Both the position numbers and the translations under genes were made by a program. Source: Kitagawia praeruptora (Eukaryota > Streptophyta > Magnoliopsida > Apiales > Apiaceae). Taken from it: DNA of 64,000 nucleotides. The stretch lies in assembly GCA_037693485.1 (NCBI GenBank), contig CM075354.1, positions 92,067,001-92,131,000 of the forward strand, given 5' to 3'. Positions 1 through 9,886 of this stretch are shown one piece after another; within the stretch, counting starts at the first letter, position 1, and each line of letters begins with the position of its first letter. The notes beneath the pieces were generated by a model. It did no database searches, was not told the DNA's origin, and saw nothing but the letters and a program-made list of their open reading frames with translations.

Positions 1-637
1 ATCTTTTATCCTTGATTATCCACTCAACCTTTATTTAATTATGCCGGAATAAATCCACCTGCAGGGTTTCACATAATTAAATCTTTTTGAGCTTTCAAGG
101 GGACATCATTAACCTGAATATTATCAGGACATGGATTCCTTCTATAAATAATATTCACCATGTATATAATTCCATCACCCAAAATATAATGATATAATTC
201 AAATGAATTATTTCATATATAAATCAAAGTATGTAAATAATATACACGTGTCAATTACTATATCCGGATTAAGAACCTAAGCATTAATAATAACATAGAA
301 TCTTAGTTCTCCTTCTTAATCAGTATAAGGGAACAATTCTAAATTTGATCCTGTTCAATATACACAAAGTATACTAGTATTATTTATTAGTCAATATAAA
401 CTAATCTAAATAATACTACAGCCATACCAGTGGATTGTCCAACACCACCTGTGCTGTGAACCTTATTATATTATATAAACCGTATTTAACAATCTAATAT
501 TCTGTATCCCATTTGATACTAGATTGTCCACAATATATAATATTAGACAGCATGTAAACATTTAAATGATTCTCAATAAAACCGGGCCAGAAATAAATGT
601 ATATACTTCAAATAAAAATTTTCAGTATACACTAACA
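1..637 (-). repeat. 3' LTR of element E (partial)
   Basis: These bases match the last 637 bases of the LTR at 24798-25904 with only a few differences. The LTR begins TGTTAGTGTATACTG on the minus strand. The other ~470 bases lie left of the window. Confidence 0.93.
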
Positions 638-647
638 ATCTCCCACT
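638..647 (-). promoter_or_regulatory. Polypurine tract of element E
   Basis: The minus strand reads AGTGGGAGAT directly before the LTR start, the usual copia plus-strand primer. Confidence 0.8.
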
Positions 648-707
648 TATACTCAAAATATTCTATGAGTATATCAGTGTTTATTTAATCCACTATTACA
701 TTGAAAA

Positions 708-3170
708 CTATGTGTCCATCCATCTGACTCCTATCGCTTCCACATGCCTGTCAAAAACCTTGGCTGGCAAGCTCTTTGTGAAAGGATCTACCCGGTTGTC
801 TTCTGATGATATGTGAGCCACAACTATGTCTCCTCGCTTTACGATTCCTCGTATGAGATGATACTTACGTTCAATATGTTTAGCTGCTTTGTGGTCTCGT
901 GGTTCTTTTGAATTTGCCACAGCACCAGTGTTGTCACAATACACTGTCAGACTCCTAGGCAAATTAGGTACCACATCTAAGTCCAAAAGGAAGTTCCTGA
1001 ACCATACAGCCTCCTTTGCAGCCTCAGAGGCCGCCACGTACTCGGCTTCCATAGTAGAGTCTGCAATGCATTTCTGCTTTACACTCCTCCATATAACGGC
1101 TCCACCTCCCAAAGTAAAAACATATCCCGAGGTTGATTTCCTCTTATCCCTATCTGATTGAAAATCTGAATCAGTATATCCCAAAGGAAATAGATCTGAG
1201 GCCTTGTAAATTAACATATACTTCTTAGTCCTTCTCAGGTACTTAAGTATAGTTTTTACTGCACTCCAATGTTCCTGACCTGGGTTCGACTGATATCTAC
1301 TAACCATGCCTACAGCAAAGCAGATGTCAGGCCTCGTACATAACATAGCATACATTAAGCTTCCACATGCCGAAGCGTAAGGAACTGCTTTCATGCTCTC
1401 TATATCCTTAGGTGTCGAAGGACACTGCTTCTTAGATAGAGCAACTCCATGCTTAAAAGGTAGAAAACCTTTCTTAGAGTTCTGCATGTTAAAACGAGCT
1501 AATACTTCATCAATGTAAGGCTCTTGAGATAAAGCCAACATCCTTTTCTTGCGATCCCTTATTACTTTGATCCCAAGGATGTATGCCGCTTCACCTAAGT
1601 CCTTCATTTCAAATTGTTTGAACAACCATGCCTTTACTGATGATAACATCTTAACATTGTTTCCAATGAGTAAAATGTCATCTACATATAGTACTAGAAA
1701 AACCACTGCATTACCCTCACTTCTCTTATACACGCATGACTCGCTTGGACTTTGTTTAAATCCATATGACTGGACTGCCTGATCAAAACGAATATTCCAG
1801 TCCCTAGAAGCTTGTTTAAGTCCATAAATAGACCTCTTAAGCTTATAAACCAGATGCTCTTGGACTTCTTTAATGAATCCTTTTAGTTGTTGCATATAGA
1901 TGGTTTCCTCAAGACTTCCATTAAGGAAAGCTGTCTTGACATCCATTTGCCAAATCTCGTAATCAAGATGAGCTGCTATAGATAAAAGAATCCGGATCGA
2001 CTTAAGCATAACAACTGGCGAAAAGGTTTCCTCATAATCGATTCCTTCTTTCTGAGTATACCCTTTTGCAACAAGTCGTGCTTTCCAGGCTTTCACCTTT
2101 TTGTCAGATTCTCTTTTCTTCTTGTAGATCCACATACTTCCAATGGGTTTTATACCTTTGGGTGGTTCCACGAGCTCCCAAACTTGATTGGAATACATAG
2201 ATTCCATCTCAGATTCCATTGCCTTTTGCCAAAGATTTGCATCTTTATCTAGAATTGCATGTTCGTATGTCCTGGGATCCTCATCATGTTCACCAGAGAC
2301 CAAGTCTGAAGACTGTCCTAAAAACATGAATCTTTCAGGTTGTCGAATAACCCTCCCACTATGACGAGGCACTGGTGCGGTACTAGTGTCAAGTTGTGCA
2401 TTTTCTTGTGGTTGTTCTACTTGTACTATTGGCACTTGGGGATTATCTGTCCCTCCCACTAATTCCTCTAAAACAACACTACTCATGGGTTTGTGGTTCA
2501 TTATATAATCTTCCTCTAAGAATCTGGCATTGGTGCTGACAATGACATCTCGATCCCTAGGACTATAAAATGAATAACCTTTCGTCCCCATGGGATAGCC
2601 TACAAATAGCCTTACTTCTGTGCGAGATTCTAGCTTAGTCGCGTTCTTGTTAAGCACATGTGCTAGACAACCCCAAATCCGAATATGTCTTAGACTTGGT
2701 TTGCTACCAGTCCACAATTCTATTGGAGTCTTGGGAACCGACTTAGAAGGTACCAAGTTCAGAAGGTAAGCCGCTGTTTCTATAGCATATCCCCAGAACG
2801 ACTTAGGTAAATCTGAATAACTCATCATTGATCTAACACTCTCCAAAAGAGTCCGATTCCTTCTCTCTGCTACACCATTCTGCTGAGGTGCAGACAACTG
2901 GGATGTAATCCCATTTTCTGATAAATAGTCCCTAAATTCTCCAAGCAAGTATTCGCCACCACGATCTGATCGTAGTGACTTGATACATTTTCCAAGATGT
3001 CGTTTCTCCGCACTTGCTTTGTACTCTTTGAATTTTTCAAAGCACTCAGACTTGCGGCGCAACAAATAAATGTATCCATATCTAGAATAATCGTCAATGA
3101 AAGTGACAAAATACTCATAACCTCCTCTTGCTTGGATACTCATAGGACCACATAAATCAGTATGAACCAA
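708..3170 (-). pseudogene. Element E pol: integrase, reverse transcriptase, RNase H
   Basis: This 820-codon frame is the main part of a copia polyprotein. Integrase core residues are visible as D5 (VHTD), D69 (SDRGGEY) and E102 (VAERRNR). The loop just before the glutamate looks about three residues shorter than in most copia integrases. RT follows from about residue 310, with the FLNG motif and YVDD near 495. RNase H has TDSD near 671 and MEAEY near 710. The frame ends about 70 bases before the 3' LTR. It is open throughout, but it is out of frame with the upstream fragment at 3173-3688 because one base is missing in a G run near 3194-3197 (minus strand). The first ATG is therefore internal, not a native start. 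Confidence 0.92.
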
Positions 3171-3172
3171 TT

Positions 3173-3688
3173 CTAATACTTCTTTGGCTCTATCCCCTTT
3201 GCTTTAAAAGGCCTGTTAGTCATCTTACCTTCCAAGCAAGATTCACAAACTGGAAATGGCTCCACTGCCAACAAGCCTAATGGCCCATCTACTACCAGTC
3301 TTTGAATCCTCCTCAAGTTAATATGACCTAATCTTAAGTGCCAAAGATATGTTTGGTTCAATTCGGAAGGTTTCTTTCTTTTGTTTGAGCTAGAAAGAAT
3401 ATTATTAGATTCCTTTTGTTGCAACATTGGTTGGATAGGATTAATAATATATAAATTGTCTTGCAATGTACCAGAACATATAACTCGTTTATTCATCATA
3501 ATAGAAACACTACGATCCAAACAAACATTATAACCATCAATGGCAAGTTTAGAAACTGAAATCAAATTCCTTCTAAACGAAGGTACATAGAGACAATTGT
3601 TCAAAACCAAAATCCTATCATCGCCAAAAGACAATGTAATTATTCCAACTGCAACTACTGCTACTTTCGTAGCATCTCCCATGAACAC
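3173..3688 (-). pseudogene. Element E: end of protease domain plus GAG-pre-integrase zinc region
   Basis: This 171-codon frame begins just inside the CACTA-1 insertion point and is the direct continuation of the gag-protease frame that ends at 8040. It carries the C-terminal half of the aspartic protease (LYVPSFRRNLISVSKL) and the integrase zinc region (HLRLGH...CESCLEGK). It stops at 3173-3175 only because of a one-base shift in the G run at 3194-3197. In the other frame the reading continues straight into the integrase core. Confidence 0.9.
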
Positions 3689-3690
3689 AT

Positions 3691-3693
3691 ATA
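3691..3693. other. Target site duplication of CACTA-1, left copy (ATA)
   Basis: ATA precedes the left TIR and ATA (8040-8042) follows the right TIR. A 3-bp TSD is the CACTA hallmark. The right half of the interrupted gag-pol frame begins with the second copy. Confidence 0.9.
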
Positions 3694-3713
3694 CACTACT
3701 AGAAAAATAGGAT

Positions 3714-3907
3714 TAGACATCACACATTAGACATCAGTTAGAAAAATCACTGATGTTAAAAGTATTTTGCACATCACCGAACTAAAAAGTGATGTCTTTT
3801 GATTATCTGTACATCAGTCAAGAAAGAAAGCGATGTCTAAGCCCTTTTTTAAAAAAACTGAAAGGGCTTAGACATCAGTTAATATGTAAAGCGATGTCTA
3901 TGACCAT
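3714..3907. repeat. CACTA-1 left subterminal repeats
   Basis: Short copies of ACATCAGT, TGATGTCT and GCGATGTCTA alternate in direct and inverted orientation. Confidence 0.8.
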
Positions 3908-4692
3908 TTTTAAAAAAAATGAAATCCGCTCAGCCCTCTCTTTTCTCCCCGCCTTAGTAAAATGAAACCCGCTACACCCTTCATTTTCTCCCCCTGCCCT
4001 TATACAAAAATTCAGTTTTCCCTCCCTTAACCAAATTTTCCCCCTTATATCAAATATCATTCCCCCTTAACCAAAATTTCCCCCCTTAAACTTAAAAACA
4101 CCCCAAAACTTAAAACACTAAAAATTAATAACGTAAAAACACAAAAACATAAAAATCAATTCTCACTCTCACTCAGCCACCCCCCCTTGTCGACTCCCTA
4201 TGAACCCTAATTGACCGATTGTCGCTTTTCAATCAATCAATCGACCTACTCAATCAAGCTTTAAGCTTGTTCGAGCGACATCATCTATCTGTATTGTATT
4301 CGCCCGAGCATCAACATCTTTCTGTTCTTCATCTGGATAATTGGGTCATCTAATCTTCATCTTTTTGTTTCGATTCAATTTGTAAGTATCTCTTTTCAAT
4401 TGGGGTTTTATTTATAGGGTTTTAAATCGGGTCATCTGTTCTTCACTTGTTAGGTTTGATTCCTTTGACCAATTAATCTAGTTCATCTGGATTTAAGAAG
4501 GTTTTTACTGTGAATATATAATTCCATTTGATTCCTGTATGAATTGAGTTGTATTTTTTACAAGTAATTTAAATGGTTGAGAGGGATACGAGGGTTTAAA
4601 CTCTTTTGTTCATTAATCTTTAAGGTAAGTATTACTGCTCATATTTGGTTACGAGCACTTAGCTTCCCTCTTGATATGATAACTTTGCTTAG
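3908..4692. other. CACTA-1 interior, no gene recognised
   Basis: C-rich and T-rich low-complexity DNA (3940-4190) is followed by sequence resembling a plant 5' UTR and intron. The frame at 4577-4843 is mostly intron and only overlaps the Sec16-like exon. Nothing else is identified. Confidence 0.6.
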
Positions 4693-5173
4693 GTACTGTC
4701 AAGCTATTTTCAAGTGTTGGAAAATCGGACGAGCACCGGAGGTGGACACATGGAAAGATTTAGTATCATCTCTTGAGGAGCGGTTACGAATTTACCAACA
4801 GGTATCTATATATTACTTCTGCGTAACTAATGTAATTGATTAGGTATCTTATATGTGCAAGTTACAGGGTGGTTATACTGCTAGTTCATCTCCAGTGAAA
4901 TTGGTTGGTAAATTTCTCAAATTGTTTGATAGTACTGCTCAGCGGGTTGTTAGAGGCCTTCCTCCACCTGTTCCCTCAACATCGCGTAGTAATGCTAAAC
5001 ATAAGCATGAGAACCAAAAGGGACCGAGGGTATCCAGTAGTCAATTAACAACGGCAATGCCATCATTAGTGCCATCAACATCCATGGAACCAATAAGTGA
5101 ATGGACTGGAAATCAAAAACCAAGACATAGTAGAAGCATTTCAGGGCCGGACATTGGTAAATCACCAAGAAAG
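4693..5173 (+). pseudogene. Captured Sec16-like gene fragment (two exons)
   Basis: Two exon-like blocks with correct splice borders join in phase. Exon 1 is about 4693-4801 (YCQAIFKCWKIGRAPEVDTW...), preceded by TTAG and followed by GTATCT. Exon 2 is 4868-5173 (GGYTASSSPVKLVG... to GPDIGKSPRK), bounded by ACAG and GTAGAA. The motifs RAPEVDTWKDLV, KLFDSTAQRVVRGLPPPVPS and MEPISEW match the C-terminal half of plant Sec16, the COPII scaffold at ER exit sites (family knowledge, recalled without a search). The fragment is about 138 codons of a protein over 1,000 residues long, with no start or stop of its own. A further exon may lie near 5333-5382. It is a transduplicated piece, not a working gene. 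Confidence 0.78.
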
Positions 5174-6061
5174 GTAGAAATTTATTCTGTGCTTTTGAAT
5201 TTCACAAACTATGCTTCCACTTCATTCTTCTATCTATGTAACTTTTAGATTTTGAGATAATTTGAGATTTTGATAAATATAAATATTCCAGGTTTGTCTA
5301 GTCCTTGTTCTCTCTATCATCATGTAATACAGGAGGAAAGTCGCGTAAACTGCGAAGGCAAACTGGAGGAGGTGCAGCTAATGTAAGATATCTTATATTT
5401 AGAAAATAGAACTTAAATTTGTGGGGCCAATACAACTGATGGACAAAGCATCATAATTATAATGGACAAAGCATCATAATTTTTTAAACCTGGTTGGCCA
5501 AAGTTGGTTTGGAATACTCTTTCACCAATCAAAAGATAATGCATTGCTTCTGTATCTATAAGTGTGCTTTGTACAACACAAAATATTACTAGCAAGTAGT
5601 AATGACTTGAACCATTTGCTACTTAAAATAGAGTTATATACAATGATTTTGGACTAAATAATCTCGGGTTTCTGGTATCTGTTTTAGTTTTTGTGAAAGA
5701 ATGATGATATGTTTAGAATATTATCTAAACACATAAATTTGTGGTAAATTTAATAATTTTTTGTTGTTGCTGGGTCAACAGTATTGGTATAAATCAACAT
5801 AGACACTCAGCCTCTCGAGGGCCTTCTGTATATAAAATAAGAATCTTAAATCTGGATTTTTAGTAACACTAGTTTAAGGGGACAACAATAGTACATGTAC
5901 AGTTTTGTGTACAGATGAATGCAACCTCGAGGGCATAGGAATGTGTCGTGTTGTGCACTTACCTGTGTAAGGCTGTATTTACAAAAGAGTTTACACAATC
6001 TGAATATAAAGCTGCTACAACTACGAAACATTCCTTCACTCTCCGCCATAGGTGTTGTTTG
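5174..6061. other. CACTA-1 interior, no gene recognised
   Basis: AT-rich intron-like DNA. A possible third Sec16-like exon (about 5333-5382, GGKSRKLRRQTGGGAAN) is bounded by ACAG and GTAAGA. No other coding signal is convincing. Confidence 0.5.
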
Positions 6062-6271
6062 TCAGACAGCTGCAGGCTTCCCATCTTTCCGAGGGTCACT
6101 AACAGCTGTAAGAATTCTACACAGGACTTGATCTTTTGGAGCTTTCCTGTTTTTCAGACCCATAGAAATTGCATTACGAAGGTCTTGAACAATAAGCTGG
6201 GAAATAGCTCCCCCTGATTTGGCTTCTAGTTGATGACCTCTCTCTTCCAAGAATTGCCTAACTTCAGACAC
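6062..6271 (-). pseudogene. Captured C-terminal exon of a gamma-glutamyltranspeptidase-like gene
   Basis: The minus frame of about 70 codons contains FLEERGHQLEAKSGGAISQL and ends VSDPRKDGKPAAV-stop. The SDPRKDG...PAAV ending and the GG(A/T)(I/V)SQ(F/L)IVQ block are typical of the extreme C-terminus of plant gamma-glutamyltranspeptidases, the GGT4-like vacuolar type (family knowledge). The natural stop codon is kept. The frame runs a few codons upstream of the ATG (to about 6280), so this is the end of an exon, not a complete small gene. It lies opposite in strand to the Sec16 and GDSL fragments. The catalytic threonine region is absent. Confidence 0.78.
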
Positions 6272-6291
6272 AAGCTCTATATGGGAGTGAT

Positions 6292-6744
6292 TGTATAGAA
6301 GAGTATAATACTGTGGCCAGAAATTTCAATATGAAGTTGCAAGATTTGATCATTGATCTTAACAAAGAGCTTCCTGGAATTCAAGTGGTGTTTTCAAATC
6401 CATATGACATGCTTATGAAAATAATTCAGGATCCTCATTCTTTTGGTAAGTTTTTTACTTATTTTTAGTTGGGGCCAGGGGGTATTTCCAGTTGTATAGT
6501 TAATATGACAAATTGACAACTCTTTGCTAAGTTTGATTTCCAAAATGCAGGATTTGAAAGTACAGCAAAAGCATGTTGCGCCAATGGAATGTTTAAGATG
6601 GGTTATCTTTGTAACAACGATAGCACCTCAACCTGTAAAGATGCAGATAAGTATGTATTTTGGGATTCTTTCCATCCTACACAGAAAACAAATGGCATAC
6701 TTGCCAAGCATGCAATTAGAAATTCTCTTGCTGTATTTCTGTAG
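6292..6744 (+). pseudogene. Captured 3' end of a GDSL esterase/lipase gene (two exons)
   Basis: Exon 1 (6292-6445) encodes CIEEYNTVARNFNMKLQDLI... to HSFG. A 105-bp intron with GTAAG and TGCAG borders follows. Exon 2 (6551-6744) encodes FESTAKACCANGMFKMGYLC... and ends AVFL-stop. The DSFHPT motif in exon 2 is block V of plant GDSL lipases, holding the catalytic Asp and His. The phases match across the intron and the native stop at 6742-6744 is kept. The N-terminal half, with the GDS serine block, is missing, so no active enzyme can be made. The reading begins within about 10 bp of the end of the GGT-like fragment, so the two captured genes abut directly. Confidence 0.85.
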
Positions 6745-7016
6745 ATTACGACATGCTAGATCTGGCAGTATATTTATGTGAATACAATAATATATTCCTA
6801 GCATTGTAGCCTAGTGGATACCACTCACCCTTGATAACAAGAGGTCGAGAGTTTGAGTTTCATTGATGATAAATGTATGCAAGAGTAATTAAACTTTTTT
6901 TAATTGACTTTACATGAATAATGAAAATAATAATAAGGGTTTTTACCAAGGTATTGGAGAAAAATGTTTTGATGTTGGTAGTGTTTATGATGTCGATCAT
7001 CTGAACTTCCAACCAG
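6745..7016. other. CACTA-1 interior, no gene recognised
   Basis: AT-rich. Probably the 3' flank of the captured GDSL gene. No coding signal. Confidence 0.5.
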
Positions 7017-7240
7017 GACCCCTGTCCAACTGAAAATCGTCGATGTTGTGATGGTAATATGTACATTTTAAACCATATATTGATAGATAGATAACATTCT
7101 TGATTCATTTCCGTATTACTTACTGTTTTTTGCACTCTTTTTGTTTTATAACTTTGTGGTTACAGGTGATTGAAAAGACGGAAGTCACGGAATTGAATGA
7201 CAATATGGAAATCAACTGTTACAACTGCTACAAGTACTAG
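7017..7240 (+). pseudogene. Possible further exon pair, unidentified
   Basis: Two short blocks could splice. 7017-7053 (…TPVQLKIVDVVM) is bounded by CCAG and GTAATA. 7166-7240 (VIEKTEVTELNDNMEINCYN... to stop) is preceded by GGTTACAG. I do not recognise the product. It may be a fourth captured gene or the tail of an ancestral CACTA gene. Confidence 0.3.
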
Positions 7241-7554
7241 ACTTATGTAAAAAGTATCAACTGCAGCTCTTTTCTTTTGCTTTAATTTGACTTAAGTAGT
7301 AAGACTTGTGGTTGATGTTGATTTCTGTATTTGTGGCCAACAATCTGCAGCTCTTTTCTTGTGGTTTTGATTTCTGTATTTGTTTAGTGGATAATGTAGT
7401 TGGAATGCTTGGTATTAATGAAATGTTTGCTTTTGCGACATTGGTTTTGGTTCTTTAGTTTTTGTATGGTAATTTAGTTTGTGGGCATTACATTGAAACA
7501 GTGGATTCATTAATTACAAAAAGAAAACTAACATTACTTTACAAACAAAAGAAC
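7241..7554. other. CACTA-1 interior, no gene recognised
   Basis: T-rich sequence resembling a 3' UTR. Nothing specific seen. Confidence 0.5.
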
Positions 7555-8025
7555 TGATGTAAAAATACAATCAAAGAAGACGTTTTTACACAAAAACTAA
7601 TAGACTGATGTCACAAGCAAACAAACATATCACTCACCTAGTATAGAACTGATGTTGAAGTGAATCAAAGACATCACTAGATAATAGAACCGATGTTAAA
7701 GTAGCTAATAGACATCATAAGCTAATTATAAACCGATGTTAAAATAGGAATATCACATCGCTTCTATTACTCGACTGATGTAAAAAATTAAGATACACAT
7801 CGGTTTAAGGAAGTAACCGATGTTAATGTCTCATCAGATTGTCTAAGGAAGCGATGTCTTAAAGGCTTATAGACATCGGCTCAGATTGTCTAAGGAAGCG
7901 ATGTCTTAAAGGCTTATAGACATCGGCTAAAAATCGATGTCTAAGGACCCTACTTTTAATATCGCATGCGAAGACATCGCTTGCATTTTCAAAAGACATC
8001 AGCTAATAAGCGATGTCTAAGGCAG
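7555..8025. repeat. CACTA-1 right subterminal repeats, with a 47-bp tandem duplication
   Basis: Many copies of (A)GACATCGG, ACCGATGT and GCGATGTCT occur. A 47-bp unit starting TCAGATTGTCTAAGGAAGCG is perfectly duplicated at 7834-7880 and 7881-7927. Confidence 0.85.
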
Positions 8026-8039
8026 TTTTTCTAGTAGTG

Positions 8040-9002
8040 ATATCTCGCCATCTCTAAGCATTCTGGTTTGCTGGAACCCCTGCATAGAGTTACAAACATG
8101 GTCAGTGGCTCCTGTATCTACACACCAAGTGCTCGTAGATATCGTCGCTATATATGTTTCTGTAACTAGAGAAAGAGACATACCAGTATTGTTTGTCTTC
8201 TTAGGAAGAGGACAATCCTGTTTCCAGTGACCTGACTGCTTGCACCTGAAGCACTTGCCCTTAGGCTTTTTCATACCACCTTGAACTCCCACTGCATTAG
8301 CAATCTTTCCAGCTTTCTGTGTCTGAGTCTTTTTCTTCTTCTTACCTTTCGGCTTAGATGAAGAAGCTTTCTCAGCCACATTCACTTGAACATTCTGTTT
8401 AAAGAGTCCTTCAGCTGCCTGATGTTCTGTCAGAAGTTCCGCGAGACTATACATCCTTTTGTTCATGGTGTAATTCAAGCGGAACTGCTCAAAACTTTTG
8501 GGCAAGCTCATAAGGATGATATCGATCTGGGTTTCCCCATCAATATCAGCACCAAGGATCTCCATCTCATTCAGATGAGACATCATCCTGAGAACATGAT
8601 CCCTTACAGGTGTTCCTTCAGCCATCTGAGTGTTCATTAAAGCCTTCATTGCTACTTGCCTAGCAGCCCTATTCTGTTCTCCAAAAAGTTCCTTGAGATT
8701 AAAGAGCATATCTGAAGCCGTGGCCATAGCCTGATGCTGATGCTGCAAAACACCCGACATTGCTGCCAGAATGTAACATCGTGACATCTCATCGGCCTTA
8801 ACCCACCGCTTATAATACTCCTTATCACTTTCAGGAGCATCTTCAGCAGGCTGATCTGGCTTGGGTTCATAAGTGCAAAATTTGTACTCCTCAGCAGTCA
8901 ACACGATGTCCAAATTACGTTTCCATTCAATATAGTTTGGTCCCGTAAGTTTGTTATCCTTAAGTATGGTGAATAGTGGATTAAAGCCATAATGATCTAA
9001 TC
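8040..9002 (-). pseudogene. Element E gag and start of protease
   Basis: The frame is open from 9009 down to 8040, where CACTA-1 cuts it. It continues about 5 codons into CACTA-1 before a chance stop. It encodes a copia gag (NYIEWKRNLDIVL near the start, then the helical gag domain), a CCHC zinc knuckle CFRCKQSGHWKQDC and the protease active site CVDTGATDHV. The first ATG (8913) falls inside the conserved domain, so it is not the native start. Directly upstream the minus strand has ATTCTCAG before 9002, a good splice acceptor, so the real start codon may lie in an upstream leader exon. Gag binds element RNA and forms the particle. The protease would release the polyprotein products. Confidence 0.85.
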
Positions 9003-9886
9003 CTGAGAATCATACATGTAACACATAATCAGAGAGTTGCACAAATCTTAAAACCTATTGGTTTCCTCTAACAATTAATTAAAATTAATGCACTAATATT
9101 TAAACACCATAAGTATCTGGTACGCCACGATGGGTGACATATATACCACTTAAATTCGTTTAAATATTACTTTGGTCCTATTACTAAATAATACGCCACG
9201 TTAGGGTGGACTATATATTATTTTTCATAGCTAAGTGTATACCATTATCAAATCTTAAATTAATAATAATAAGACCGGATGCCACCATTAAATATTTCAA
9301 ATCAATAATCGATAATAGGATAATTCCCAGATCGGGGGGAGCATTGTCAAGAGGCGTCACTTAAGATCCCTTTCTAGACAGAATCATCCTTTCTCTCAAT
9401 ATCGAAAATCTATATTCAATCATTGGTACCCTTCTAATTAATCGAATTCTATGAAACTTGGTACGCCACGTTGGGTGGAATGTATACCTTTCAATATTCG
9501 TAATTAATTTAGGAAGTTTGTCCTAGTAATATCCATAACACTATCTGACACCATAAATCATATGCCACGTTAGGGTGGACAATATATAATTTATATTCGT
9601 CTTAGTGTTAAATTACATACAAACAATAATGGAGACCGTGGGATTGAAATCCTAATTAATTCCCTCACCCACTTAGAATTTTTATTAAAATTGAGGAATT
9701 TTAAAATTAAATGGGGCCTATGTCGTTACAATTATGTCTAACATGCATTCCAAATACACACATAATTTAACAACATAAAACATTTAATTAAAGCAATAAA
9801 TAAAATATCTATGTCCATGTCGTCCTAATTATGCTAAACATGTAATTAAAATTACACACATAATTAACAACACACATAACAATTAT
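9003..9886 (-). other. Element E leader or intron with four related dyad motifs
   Basis: AT-rich, no long frame. Four copies of a roughly 30-bp motif built on TACGCCACG(A/T)TGGGTGG, flanked by TATA-rich arms, occur at about 9119, 9191, 9460 and 9561. Position (between PBS and gag) and the likely splice acceptor at 9003-9004 suggest a spliced leader intron. Element A was inserted at its far end. Confidence 0.6.
9882..9886. other. TSD of element A, left copy (ATTAT)
   Basis: ATTAT precedes the LTR start at 9887 and ATTAT (23992-23996) follows the LTR end at 23991. Confidence 0.95.

Larger units (their letters stand above)
3694..8039. mobile_element. CACTA-1: non-autonomous CACTA (En/Spm) transposon carrying host gene fragments
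   Basis: The termini are a perfect 14-bp inverted repeat, CACTACTAGAAAAA at 3694-3707 and its complement at 8026-8039, flanked by TSD ATA. Both ends carry many subterminal copies of a motif around GCGATGTCTAA / AGACATCGG in both orientations (about 3714-3907 and 7555-8025). This is the transposase-binding arrangement known for CACTA elements. No transposase frame is visible in its 4,346 bp. The interior holds exon fragments similar to Sec16, gamma-glutamyltranspeptidase and GDSL lipase, making this a Pack-CACTA type element. It interrupts element E, so it is younger than E. Confidence 0.93.

Noticed and set aside
4577..4843. Intact small gene of 88 codons in CACTA-1
   Set aside because: The frame runs through intron-like sequence. 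Only the last half is a Sec16-like exon.
6524..6781. 85-codon frame in CACTA-1
   Set aside because: It lies in a different frame from the GDSL exon 2, which has the DSFHPT motif and correct splice phase.
3694..8039. CACTA transposase inside CACTA-1 or CACTA-2
   Set aside because: No long frame and no recognisable transposase motif. Both appear non-autonomous.
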